64,000 nt of DNA from Bombardia bombarda. Its lineage: Eukaryota > Ascomycota > Sordariomycetes > Sordariales > Lasiosphaeriaceae. The stretch covers positions 892,501 to 956,500 of the forward strand of contig JAULSR010000007.1 in NCBI GenBank assembly GCA_030512295.1, in the 5' to 3' direction. This document shows positions 23,959 through 35,232 of this stretch, one piece after another. The translations under genes were made by a program, and so were the position numbers. How positions within the stretch are numbered: position 1 is the stretch's first letter; each line of letters opens with the position of its first letter. The notes beneath the pieces were generated by a model. It did no database searches. It was not told the origin of the DNA and saw nothing but the letters and a program-made list of their open reading frames with translations.

Positions 23959-24579
23959 GAATCTGGTTGTGGACGAGGTTAACACACATGTGTCAGGTTT
24001 GAAAAGTTTTGTGCCAACTCTTTCTCCTACTTGCATTGTCTCGTGCAGGGAGACATTTCACATTCTATCACGGGTGCTATCAGTTAACGAAGGCGGTAAT
24101 GGTCGTGCTCTGGTTGTATTCAGGAAGGGGGTGATGTCTACCAAGAGCCCCCCCTTTTGTGCATCATTAGCGGGGCGGGACGAGCCGCCGATTGTTGGCA
24201 AGAGGGCGTTTTCAAACCCGATTGACTCACGCTTTATTCTAGAACGCTGTGTTTACAAAACTGATCCCCCCCTTGGAAATGGTAAATACCTTATTTTGAC
24301 CTACTTTCCGTCTCGTGCTCATGATCCAGTGCATATGCGTCATTGGAAATCTACCACTTTTCTCACCTTTGTCTCTTGCTGTGTTGCATTTCTGTCTCCT
24401 TTGGTTCGTGTTCTTTTGTTCTTTCACTGTAGCATTTCTTAAGGAATACGAAAACTTTGTGTACGAGGGCACTGGTCTAGAATACCGCCATTATGTGTAT
24501 TGAAGCTTGTAACTCTTCCCAGGTATATATATATAATAGCAGAACAATTTAAAGCATATTACAAGAATAAGTAGAAATA
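23959..24579. other. Convergent intergenic region
   Basis: Shared 3' flank of the NLR and the CorA-like gene. No gene is recognised. Confidence 0.5.
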
Positions 24580-26580
24580 TTATGGCCCAGCCAGGGTGGC
24601 GTGAGGTCTCTCGCGGGACAGATCCTTCCTCAGAATCCCCCGAAAGGCACGCGAGACAGCACCATAGACCTTACGATCCACCCAGAGCATCGAAACCAGC
24701 ATTATCGGCACCGAGACAGCAAACCAGATCCACAACGGCAAATCCCCCTGCGAAATCTGGACAAAATTCATGCCAAAGAACGAGGCAGTGAACGATAAGG
24801 GCACAAAGATGAAGGCGAGTCGGGTCAGCTTGGCCATATCGGCCGCCTGCGAGATGGCCTCGCGCGACTCCTTGATGGCGGCATTGTTCATGACGACCTG
24901 CATGCCGCGACTGCATTTCTCCGACAGCATATCTGCCCGGGACAGCAGGTACTCGTAGTCCTGGATCAAGCTTTTTGTGGCGTCGTCCATCTTCTGTTGC
25001 TTGCCAGCCTGCTGCTCAAATCTCCCCCTGGGCCAGTCGAGAGAGTCCTGGGACTGAAAGGCCGCTAGGCTGCTGCGGATTTGCTGGATATGCCGATCGA
25101 GAACCTGCTGGTTGTACAGAAGGTTGGATATCGTGGCGTTGTCGTCGTGGCGTACCAGTCGGGCGTGGTCGAGCTCCTCGAGGAGCATGGTCTCGAGCAT
25201 GTTGAGGAACTGGTTTTCGGAAAGGCTGGCAAAGGTGAAGATCTCCTTCAGGGCATAGAAGCTGTCGTTTGCGGCAATGTGTTTGTCGAGGTTGCGTCCG
25301 TAGTTGAGATGTAGGAGACCCGCGCTCTGTACCAGTGACTTGGAAGATGGCTGCACGCTGTTGCTGCGTTTGGAAAGAAGCTTTGCCTTGGAGCGAAGCA
25401 CGAGTCCTGGGACGTGTTGCACGACAGGTACGGATGATATGGTCCACCACTCCCCGCCCAATGGATTGTCGAGCCATGATATTGGGCCATTGGCATCCTT
25501 CATGCTGTTTGTAGTGTCCAGCCAGATGAGAGCTAGATCAAACCCAAGACGAGGAGAAAAGGTCAGACGACTTCTGTGTTTACAGCGTACTAATTGTCGG
25601 ATGACAGAAGCTGAATAGGTAAATATCAAACAAAAAAAAAATCTGAAGAGTGAGACTTACCAAACCACCCGCTCCCACATCTGCCGACATATATAGAGGC
25701 GTCTTGCTCAACAGAAATATTTTGAAGGTCATGTACTGAACTGTCTCGCACTATGGAATCACCTAGCTTTATATCATGCGGTAGTCTTCTGATCCTATCT
25801 CTGTAGCTACTCAGCCGTTGCTTATTGTCGTCACGCATATGATCTAAGGCATCTTGCTCCGAATTTGCTTTGACCTTAGCAACGGATGTTCTAATGGTGG
25901 ACAATTGTATTCTCAGGGCTGACCCAAGCGTTGAGGGGAGCGGAGGGTGAGAGTAGTGGTTGCGATGGCCCTGAGCGAAGTCCAAGTGCCGACGGAAGTA
26001 CTCGGGGTCGATTTTATATGTTGAGCCAATCGACAGCAACCACTCCGGCGTCGGGTACCCATTCATGAAGATAAGACGCCCATAGACGGAATTGTCCAGT
26101 GATTTTGCCTTAGTCTTGAAGTCTTCTGTACGGGATATGTGTGTTTCACGCTGGTCAGTGGCCGGGTCGAGGTCATAAAATGTGACAAAGTTGAATGATA
26201 ACCCCGGTTCTTGCGGAGTTGTTCCTTGGCCTGAGCTTAAGCTCCCTTGCTCGAGGGGACTGTTCAGAAAGCGAGCCAAGCTATCGAAGTGGTTGCCAGC
26301 GTAGAGAGACTGTGTCACGAGTAATTGGGACCGGGTCCAGACCGCTTCCGCGTATTGTTTGGGGTCAAGGTCTTGCCAAGGTATGAGTATGGTTAGTCGG
26401 GGCTTCAATTCTGATCAACCAAGATAAGGTATCCAATCTATCAATAGACTTACGCTTAGTTTTGGTTTGTCGCTCTCCGTCACTGCTGCTCGAATGTTCT
26501 TGTGGTGGCTCGGGCTGTTCATCTTCTCGTCCATCCTGCTCATTATTGTTGGACATTGATCGCACGAAAGAAGCTGCCAT
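24580..26580 (-). CDS. CorA-like Mg2+/metal ion transporter family protein
   Basis: Exons in coding order are 26454-26580, 25661-26410 and 24580-25610, about 635 residues, with introns of 43 and 50 bases. The N-terminal two thirds are a soluble domain with a hydrophilic start (Glu, Gln and Ser-rich), followed by a long helical region (EELDHARLVRHDDNATISN onward). The C-terminus has two membrane helices, FIFVPLSFTASFFGMNF and LWIWFAVSVPIMLVSMLWV, with the GMN signature of CorA channels at the end of the first. This topology is typical of CorA/Alr1/Mrs2 relatives, which are homopentameric divalent cation channels. Many filamentous fungi have expanded, divergent members of unknown substrate, and this one fits that class. 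The ATG at 26580 is the first with a good fit after a variable region; an in-frame ATG further upstream is possible. Confidence 0.8.
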
Positions 26581-27173
26581 TGGTAGTTCGATGCCCAAGA
26601 GGGAAGGAGAATGCATCTTTTCCCCCAGACGCAACCACCAGAGAGACAGGAATATGGAGAGTCCATTAGGCGCCCATTTATGGTCTGTCCAAGATATCAC
26701 CGACGCTCAAAGGCGGCGTAAGTGACAAGGGGGTCCTCCGATTGGCCTGTTTCTCCTTTTCTCGGTTGATCGGTTTTGGTGTGTTCACATCCCGGTCAAC
26801 CTACCTGGGAGGGGTGTGTGCTTTAAAATGTGACTTATCGTGCAAAGGAAGACAGGTCCTATTATGTGCCCGTCAACTTGCATGTCGCCCGGGGAGGTGC
26901 AAAGCGATAACCCGGAGAACTGTCTCGGTATGTCACTTTTTCGTCTGGTTCAGTGCACCGACTACGAAGTACATCTATAGCAGTCACTGAACTCATTGTT
27001 GCTGGTCGTAACAGCTGGCCCCGCGCGCAACCGTCCTCGTCTTGTCCATCTTCTGGGCCTTGACTTTGACAGACATCCTAGTATTACCGTGCCCTAGTCT
27101 AAGCCTGAGATGCACAGTGCTTTTTGCCAAAACATTGTAGACGGGAGGCCCCTGTTTTGAGGAGCCTCTTGCT
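26581..27173. other. Intergenic region
   Basis: Separates the CorA-like gene from the 3' end of the CmcJ/AsaB-like gene. No coding region is recognised. Confidence 0.5.
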
Positions 27174-28361
27174 TCAATTGTAGAACACCATTGCGCGTCC
27201 TTCAATACTCTCTCTGGGCTTCCCATTCTTGGCTGCAAGTGGACTTGCGCATGAGACATGCGGCACACCTATCTCATTGAGATCAGCAGATGCACCATGC
27301 ACCATGCACCTTCTCAGGAATAGACCAGGTCGGTCGACGTACCAGGACATGCTCCCTTCAGAGAGTCCATTTGCTTGAACACGAGAACCTCGTCTGGGCT
27401 GTGATCGCTCAGAAAGTACCACTTCAAGCCAGGCCTGTAGTACATGTAGCTGTTTTCTGTCGCCAGATTTGGGTACAGCAGGTCGGCGATCTCCAAGTCC
27501 CTACGCGGATCAACGAGTGATGAGTCGCATAGAACAAGCGGCCAGTCGTTCACAGGACCTCGAAGCGGCTTCCAAAAGCTAGTAGGTGAAGATATCGTCA
27601 ACGGTCAGTCTCACTCCCATGTTTTTGATGACCTAGGCATTTCTGATGTGCAATACGTACTTGATCCACTGATAACGCTTCCTCAGAAGCGCATCAGCTT
27701 CATCGCCGAACTGCCTGCGAATCTCGTCCCGGGTCCCTGCTGGTGTGGTATCTGGGCTTTTGTCAATATTCATATTTCATTCAAAGTTTGGTGGAGCGTA
27801 TGGGCTAAATCTTACCCACATGCACAGCCGTCGTGGGCTGATCGAATTGGTAAACAGTGCCATCTGCGGTTGGGTATCGATGATGGCGTTTTCTAATCTG
27901 TCAATGTCAAATTTAGAATCCGATCTCTACAGTTTTTAGTTCATTTGGATGGAGACAAGAGTTTGGACAGTTTGGACCTAAACCTGAGAGCTAAAGCTTA
28001 CTGTATGACGAAAGACTTGCACCCGACTGGCCTTGAGGTGTTCCTTCAGCACGCCTTCCATTTTCTTGAGATATGCCATCACCTCTGGGTCGCTCTCATT
28101 AATACTGTCCTTGTATTGGAGCTCATTGTCGATTTTCAGCACGGTGAAGCCTTGCTTCTCAATCTGAAACTCATCTTCTCGCCCCCGTACATTATCGATG
28201 CGGATTCCATTGACTTTGTCATGTTTGAGATTGCTCATCGGAAATCCATTGCTGGGTGGGAACTTGAACGTGTATGGGCGCTCGGTCGAGTAGAGGGTAT
28301 CGTTCCGTTCCAAGAAGTAGAAGCCGGACTCAATAGAGTCTGTGGAGGCTACGATATTCAT
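27174..28361 (-). CDS. CmcJ/AsaB-like oxidoreductase-family protein
   Basis: Exons in coding order are 28002-28361, 27816-27897, 27661-27751, 27343-27578 and 27174-27268, giving 287 residues with every junction in frame. Family hallmarks appear in order: RPYTFKFPP, a GREDEF motif with QGFTVLK, RHTIRKRHHRYP, TTAVHVD, QWINFWKPLRGPVNDWPL, YRPGLKWYFLSDHSPDEVLVFKQ and GKPRESIEGRAMVF. This is the fungal family named after CmcJ-type methoxylase and AsaB hydroxylase/desaturase proteins, often annotated as 'GA4 desaturase family'. Members are presumed iron- and 2-oxoglutarate-type oxygenases that modify small molecules, frequently within secondary metabolite clusters. No polyketide or peptide synthase is in this window, so the substrate cannot be guessed. 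The length matches the family (about 270-330 residues), and the gene appears intact. Confidence 0.85.
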
Positions 28362-29328
28362 AATTACACGTATGCCAGGCACTTGTGTGCGCGTAAGTAT
28401 GTGTTAAAGAACGGTGATTAAAAACAGGTGGCTACAGTGGACCGATGTAATATCATCCAGTTGGCAAATTTATGGCAATGAATGCCTAATACCGAAACAG
28501 CCCTTCGTCCCATGTGACGTATACTGTAAGTTTTTTTGTGAGACCATTTGTTTGAGGATCACTTAGTCCTGCGCATCATCTCCAGACATGGACCATGACT
28601 GGATCTGATGGCAACGCATGTTACCAACTTATGGTGTAGTCCGGCTCACCTCTTTTAGCGCAGCATGATTGTAATATTTGGACCAAACTGGTCGAATAAT
28701 GGAGGCATGCGAAGTACTTCGGTGCATGGTGGCGGGATAGCAGGCGGTCTGATCCCATGATCCAGTTCTTTACCTGCCTTACAGGAGTGCTTATTGTTGA
28801 AATTGTGTGGTATCGAACAAGGCAGGTAGATAACGTAGGTAGGTAACCACACCCTCTTTGATCCAGCCTACATGTAGGCCTTCTGATACCCCTCACCAAT
28901 GCTCGACTCTGAGTGGACGGGGCCGCTAAATAGGAGGCCACATCAAGAGGAGGGGGTTGTACCAATCAACAAGCCAGGGTATATTCTAGTACCTACCTAG
29001 GTAGCTACCAAAGGTATGTTACACAGCGCCCGTGGGACAATATATTGATGCGCCATGATCGTCGAACAACCTGCAGCATCGACAGCATGCTATATTCCAT
29101 GAAACCTTCTAGTAAACCCCCGTTACATCCTATTTAAGTTCTCTGATCCGCTGCTTCCTATCACCCTTACTCTCACAACCTTAACCTCACCAAGATCATC
29201 TTCTCCACAAGTAGGTCTGGTCTGTCCAATATCCTGCCTCCTTCGAAACCCCTGGATTGGAGTACTCAAGTGTTACATACCGAGACCAGACACCCAAACA
29301 CCTCGTCCATACGAATACGAACACCTAG
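28362..29328. other. Intergenic region with TACCTAGGTA motif
   Basis: A divergent promoter region with GTAGGTAGGTAA near 28835 and GTACCTACCTAGGTAGCTACC-like sequence at 28989-29009. No gene is seen. Confidence 0.5.
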
Positions 29329-29401
29329 GTACGTAGACACCCTCTTACCAACCTACATCCCATAGCCACTGACCAAATTCTAGGAAAGCACCTCGACCAC
29401 C

Positions 29402-29635
29402 ATGTCGACCAATCTGAAAGGGACCGCTGTGTCTCACGCACCGAATGAGACCATGAGGCCTGCGACAAAGGTCGAGGAAAACGACTCTGCTTTAGACATG
29501 GAGATAGAGCAAGAGGACAAGCGTGTGCGGCCGTGGAAGGGCGCCTGGCCGCCTCCGGCTAGTGAAACGGGTGGTTACTATTATGGAGAGAAAGGAAATA
29601 GCAACGACGACGGCATCGCAACTGCTGGTAACTAG
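29402..29635 (+). CDS. Small hypothetical protein with spliced 5' leader
   Basis: An ATG in good context (CACCATGTCG) opens a 77-residue frame rich in charged residues (EENDSALDMEIEQEDKRVRPW). The leader holds a convincing 55-base intron at 29329-29383: donor GTACGT, branch CACTGAC and acceptor TCTAG. This is the main reason to believe in transcription. A further 37-base GT-AG interval at 29628-29664 would, if spliced, replace the last residue and stop with a glycine/tyrosine-rich tail (YGYFKGGHGFHGY) ending at 29708, for 89 residues. That would be unusually short for an intron. No domain, signal peptide or membrane helix is seen. The function is unknown. Confidence 0.4.
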   Translation: MSTNLKGTAVSHAPNETMRPATKVEENDSALDMEIEQEDKRVRPWKGAWPPPASETGGYYYGEKGNSNDDGIATAGN

Positions 29636-29708
29636 GGATGATTGGATATCTGCCGAATACTCAGCCTACGGTTACTTCAAGGGAGGACACGGATTTCATG
29701 GTTACTGA

Positions 29709-30477
29709 AGAGGAAACTGAGAACAAGGTCTGTAGTTTAATCCAGAAAAAATTCGGACACATCCAACTTGAATCCTTGGAGTAAATGACACTATTTCCAG
29801 CTGATCATGCGTGAGAAGCTTATTGTAAGAAAGCCAAAAGGAAATCCTTAGGCTTCTGTCCAAAGTGGGTCCACTATACTATTTTGCGATACACCCTCCA
29901 GTTCGTAATAAGGGCTTATTACGAAGTGTTGTCACAAGAGAGCGGGAGCTTCAGAAGTAGCTTCGCAGATCTATATCTTATTTTATATTAAATCTTTTTT
30001 ATTTAACTGTTTATTTCAGGGTAAAATATTAAGAAATATTTTAAAATAACGCTTAACTTTTAAATTCTTTTATTAAAATATAAATACTGATGAGAGGGGG
30101 ACCTTAATAGAGGGCCCATTGGGGGTGATAACTACGTACGGGGCAACTAACCATCATCAGCTGGGTTAATGCCCAGCCACAGGCATTTGGGGCGCAGGGA
30201 AGTGATTATTCAGCTTCCAAGGCCAACCCAGTCAGTATACACAGTAATACGGGGAAAAGGCCAGTAATCGCTCATAGCAACTGAAACAACAATAGTAATA
30301 ATACCATCGATTTGACTCCCAATTAGCCCTGTAGATTGATATACGCTGTGTTTGACAAAAAGCTTGCGAAATAGGTATCATAAACAATAAACGCCACCAA
30401 ACCCACCAAGCCCAACACCAGTGCCATGATGTAACCCAGTCACACAAATTGCTCTTACAATGGGCATGTCCAGAAAA
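29709..30477. other. Intergenic region with small AT-rich patch
   Basis: Three-prime flank of the zinc cluster gene. It contains an AT-rich patch of about 120 bases, listed separately, in otherwise balanced sequence. Confidence 0.5.
29971..30090. repeat. Short AT-rich, RIP-like patch
   Basis: About 120 bases dominated by TTTTATATTAAAT-type sequence, closely resembling the texture of the RIP-mutated block beyond 51.5 kb and unlike its surroundings. It is probably a remnant of a transposon or solo LTR, though no terminal repeats could be identified. Confidence 0.5.
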
Positions 30478-33400
30478 TCAGGATAAGAACTTGCTCCCCT
30501 CCTGCTTGAACCAGTCCCGGTTTGCATCGACCATAAAATCCGTGATGTTGAATTCCCCAGACACGTTGCCACTTCCGTTCGAGGCCGCTGCCTCCATGCC
30601 ACCAGCCTCTCCGGCAGCGCCGCCTCGGCCCATGGCGTTGTCCCCACTATGCTCACCATGGCCACCCGACCCAAACGTTAACCGCGGCACGTTAAAAAAG
30701 TCAAAGACGTCTAGATACTCGAGCTCGTTCGGGGCCGGTGTCCTGGCCGGCGTTGCAGCCGGGAATCGGCCATGCCAGCTACCTCCAGCTCCTGCTCCGC
30801 TATGGGGGCGGCCGCCATTTGGGGCGCCTGGCATGTGCCGCGGCTGGCGACTGATCAAAAAGTCGAGGTCGAACGCTGTCCGTCGCATGTCGGCCAGGAT
30901 CTTCACGCTGCTGGGTGTAACGCCATCGCCAAGTCTTTCGCTGTCGCGGTGCTCGTCCAGTACGCGGCTCAAGAGCCCACTGTAGCGAGCAGCGACAGGC
31001 CAGTAACGGCCCATATCGCGCAGAGTATCGACGAAAAAGGGGAGTTGTGTGCTGAGCTTACGCTCGACTGTGCTGCCATGAACTAAGAGCACCCGAGCGG
31101 CCACCCATAACGTAAATGCAAATGGGGGGCCCAGTTTTACAAGCAGCCCGTGCGTGACGACGAACTCGCCCAAAGCCGCAATATTCTCGACGGCGGCATG
31201 ACACCTCTGTGATGCGCTGAAACTCGGCGTAAATATGGGCGACCGTGTCGTCGGGTAGGCTGCCGACGAGTGCAGCCGGATCACGGCGGTGTGGTATGTT
31301 GCATGCAGCATAACCCATCCACAGTTAAGAGTCTTCGCGGAACCCGGCTGGAAGAGCTTCGCCATGTTGCCGTATTCACCGGGTAGTCCAAACTTCCAAG
31401 ACGTCAACATATTGTCGAGCTCCTTGTACCGCATCTGCCAGGTTTCGACATCTGACAGGGCGCTGATGTCCACCGGCTGTTTAAGAAATTTGTGGATCTT
31501 GGACAAGATACCTAGAATTTCAATGTAGTAACTGAATGCACCCAAGTTTTCGGGCTTGTTGACTTCGTACTCCGAAGAGCTGCCATTGATACTGCCGCTG
31601 GGGTCCCAGGAACTGCTGTCATCGGCACGGAACCAGCGCGTATCGACCTTTTGGTTCTTGATCCATAAGTCGTCGCGGCATGGCAAGGCGCGATCAATCT
31701 CTCTGTCGTCTAGCGCAAACTCGAAGGCGGTGGCGATGGTGGCGTATCGGTCAAGGAGATAGATCATCCAGAAGAGCCGTCTGCGTGACTCCTCTTCAAT
31801 AAAATCCCGTGGCTCGGGCAGAATCATGGCGCGTAGAGTATAAATCGACGTGTAGCTTGGAGAAACCGAAAGAGAGTTGGTCTCGACAGCCAGTCCGAGC
31901 TGGACTACCGAGCGTGTAATAAGCGCCATAATGTTCCAGCCCGGTGGGCCGTTACTGCTTCCACACAGATCCAACGCAAGGATGACAAGGGCTTGGAGCG
32001 ACTTGACTGACGAGTGCTCCATCCCGTAGAGCAGGACGCGCTGTTTTGCCACATCGTGGAAGTGATGCCTCCTCTCCTCGGTAAGCCGTGTGTCTGTCGA
32101 GTACCTCAGAGTTGTCGCCACTATCGCGTGCAGCAGTATTTTATCCGTTTCATCGGTCATGGATGGGCCAAATAAAGAGTCCAACGTAGTCTTGCGGTGC
32201 AGGATCGGACACCAAGTGTTTACGTGCTTGAAGTAAAGATCAACAAGGGCATACAGCAGGTCATATGGAGGAAGATCCTGGTCTGACGAGGCCTGTCCCT
32301 GGCTTTGCGTCGTGCTCACAGTTGGTGACTGAAGCACCTGTCCCGCAACTGTCCCGGCACCGTAGTACTCTTGCGCCGCCGTGGTCGGGGGCATCCCAGG
32401 ATGCGCATGGCTCTGGGGCGAGATGACAGCCATTGATTGGAAGCCTTCGTGGATACCAGGTGTAGGTGGCGGCAAAACAAATTCCAGTGAGGTTGAGGGC
32501 TTCTGCAGAAACAGCGCCGTCTCAGCTTGCGGTGTTCGAATGGCATCAGGGCCTGTCCTCGTGAATATGGATGGTGGTCCGGCCTCCCGGGGTGTGCCGT
32601 GATCACTCGGCAGGCTGGGCAGGCTGGCATTGCTATTGCTACCCCTGACGCTTGGTGCATTGTGATGGGCCATGCCACCATGCCCGCTCACCGGACTGGT
32701 GTTTGAGGCAATGGAAGCTTGTAGGATCTCAGAGTGTGTCCGCAATATCTCCTCCAGCTTGTCAAGGCGCTGCTCCAGCTCACGACCATATCCTGCGCGA
32801 AGTCCGGGCTTCTTCCGCTCCTTGTATTCACAGCGGGCAGAATTGCGGCTGCACCATCCACACGAAGGTTGTCCGCGGTCGCATTTCACCTGGAGTCTCG
32901 GTCAGTGATGGGCACCGAGTTATAGAGGCTGGATCGTTCTCGGAAAATAGGACTCGGGATCGACGTCGGCGACAGAGAGCATACTTTTCGCTGCTTGCAG
33001 AGCTCACATCTGGGAACAATGACAGTGATGTTAGCGGCCCGTTTGGGTGTTTTTGGGCTTGGAAACGGCTGATCAGATAGGCCGCCGTCATTGGAGGATG
33101 GGCCAGGCGACAATGCATCGACCATCGGAAGAGAGTCTGGACGGAAGGTCGGAGGAGTGGCGGAGGCAGGATGCAGTGCTCAGAGGATGCCAGACATGTC
33201 GTCATTGGCAGACCATGGTTCGGTTCCAGCGCGACGGCATCAATCTGCCGCGCGAGAGTATGGCGAGCGGACGAAGGAGGAAAGAAGGACGGGTTGCTTA
33301 CGAGACGGATATGGGTCTCTTGCGCTTGCCGTTGCGCACGACCTCGTGATGGTCATCCAAGTCGTTTTCCAAGTCATCCCCACTCTGGTCATCGCTCTCC

Positions 33401-33501
33401 ACTTGGTCGGCATTGTGGGAGGACTGGGGCGAGGACTGAACTTGGGACTGCTGGTGATGGCCCTGGACCTGGTACCTGGGGGCAGCTTGGGTTTGCATCA
33501 T
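30478..33501 (-). CDS. Zn2Cys6 transcription factor, probable L-rhamnose regulator
   Basis: Exons in coding order are 33302-33501, 32985-33009 (25 bases) and 30478-32889, giving 878 residues. The binuclear zinc cluster C-x2-C-x6-C-x6-C-x2-C-x6-C (CELCKQRKVKCDRG onward) is assembled across three exons: the first two cysteines come from the 25-base exon and the rest from exon 3. A basic linker (KERKKPGLRAGYGRELEQRL) leads into a coiled-coil dimer helix. The fungal_trans middle homology region (~residues 300-560) is intact, including ESRRRLFWMIYLLDRY. The acidic, Gly/Ala-rich C-terminus may activate transcription. The gene is divergently arranged with LRA3-type L-rhamnonate dehydratase, with LRA1-type dehydrogenase just beyond. 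That position suggests it is the RhaR/TRC1-type activator of rhamnose catabolism; this rests on context and not on diagnostic residues. The 292-base first intron is long for this window. Confidence 0.85.
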
Positions 33502-35232
33502 GGCGAGGCACGGCAGGGACGCAGTCACCCGTCGCCCTTTGCCAGTCACACCGTGAGTGGAGCTGGAGCTGGAGCTCTGGCAGCGGAACCGGAGCTTAGA
33601 GCTGGTGCAGCTGGCTGACTAACCGACCAACCGACCAACCGACAGCGGCCTTGTCGAGAGAGAGAGAGCTTGAATGGATGGGGGGGGGGGGGGGCAGACA
33701 CGTGCGATTAGCAATGGGTGGGTGGCCTACAGTTGTCGGGTTCGGGCGAGGGGGAAGTTGTGTCCGGGAGCGGTTCGGGGTAATGTTGAGTGGAAGAGCG
33801 AGGCGACCGGTGGAGAGGGTCGCGGTCGTTTTATCGCAGTGCTGTGTAAAGACGCAATTCCACACCTGCGTGCCCTGGTCCTCGGCGTGTGGGGAAGCGA
33901 TATTGCGGAGAGGATGGTACGGTACAAAACATAGTGCATGTCAGTACATGCATTGAAGTAGTGTACCTATCTGCCATAGTACATACCTACCTAAAGGTGA
34001 TGTTGCCCCGCTAGCTTGCTCCTGAAATGGCGGGGTCAGTCAACCGGGGGTGTTGAAAGTCGGAGAAGTTAGTGTACGAAGTAATTAAGGTAGGTAAGCA
34101 CAGGGGTACGAAAATGATCACGTTCCTATTCCCTTTTTCTAAACCTTTTTCTAAACCTTTTTCTAAACCTGTTCTCACTCTCTATTGAAGAGAGGAAAGA
34201 TTGAAAGTAAATATGCTTTCGTACATGAGCAATCATGGTTATGGATGTCGGTCGGAGTGAGACGGGCTGGGACCTATTCCAGAGAGCCGCGGTTGCCGCA
34301 GCCAGATATCACGTTAGCCCGGTACCTAGGTAGGCCCAGTGCCGCTGTGCCTGCCGTATCTCGTGCATTTTCATGCGGCAGACCTAGACGGCGTGCTGAT
34401 GGAGCCCGATTTCCAACTCTGCGTGGGGCTCTGCCCAGTCTTTCCATAATTCGAGCATCCATGCCACTGTGAGCGCGAGCCGCCTGTATTATTCGATGCA
34501 TGCGTCCCGAAGGGTGAACGAAGGTCGCCCACGGGGTCAAGCTCTCTTCGTTACCAGTGGACGGACCACTTGCAGAAGCGCCTGCAATGCGGGCACCTGC
34601 AATGTGGGCGCAACCCATGTAACCCTAACCGGCTACAAATGCCCTGCCCAACCCAACCCGAAGATGATGCCCGAGTGTTTTGCAACGACTTCGGCAGGGA
34701 GGATTTGGAAATTGGAGAGATCAGTCCAAGTGCGACAGCTTATCAGACCTAGCGAACCGTATTTCTGCTTGGGGCCGGCCTTCGTGCCATTCCGGAAAAG
34801 GATACCGGACCAACACGATGGCAGTTGACAGGCACATAAGGGCTAGGGAAAAGGTGGGGCGGATGGCTCCATCAGCTGGGTTGAACAGAACAGACGAACA
34901 CAATCACGAAGGTGGATGTGAGGCCGAGTTGCTCTGCGCTGTCCTCCGTGTCATCATGGTTCCGGAATTCTTCTATTGTCGGGCTATCACTGCCCGACCC
35001 CGACCCTGTCTGGATTATCCCCCTTTGTCCATTGCTCTCAAACCGAGGCTCCCCCACTCGCCCTACTTTTGCTTTTGCTCGCTGCCAAGAGCTGCCTCAG
35101 TCTGGAGGTAATAATGAAGTGTCGGGCACCTCTCCAGTACTTATACGCTTGTCCTCTTAGACTCTTGGGTTTATCGTCCTTGCTCCTGGCTGGTCGTCAT
35201 TCTGCAAAATCTTTCTGTCTGAAGCCTTAATC
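33502..35232. other. Divergent promoter region, regulator / rhamnonate dehydratase
   Basis: About 1.7 kb shared by two divergent genes. It contains a G-run at 33680-33693, a GGTACCTAGGTAGG motif at 34320, a 12-base tandem repeat and one AACCCTAACC sequence at 34621. No coding region is supported. Confidence 0.5.
34132..34167. repeat. 12-base tandem repeat
   Basis: The unit CCTTTTTCTAAA is repeated three times without mismatch in the divergent promoter region. Confidence 0.85.

Noticed and set aside
24580..28361. Secondary metabolite cluster formed by the CorA-like and CmcJ/AsaB-like genes
   Set aside because: No synthase, P450, transporter or dedicated regulator nearby.
34616..34630. AACCCTAACC as a telomere insertion
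   Set aside because: Fewer than two units; expected by chance in a window of this size.
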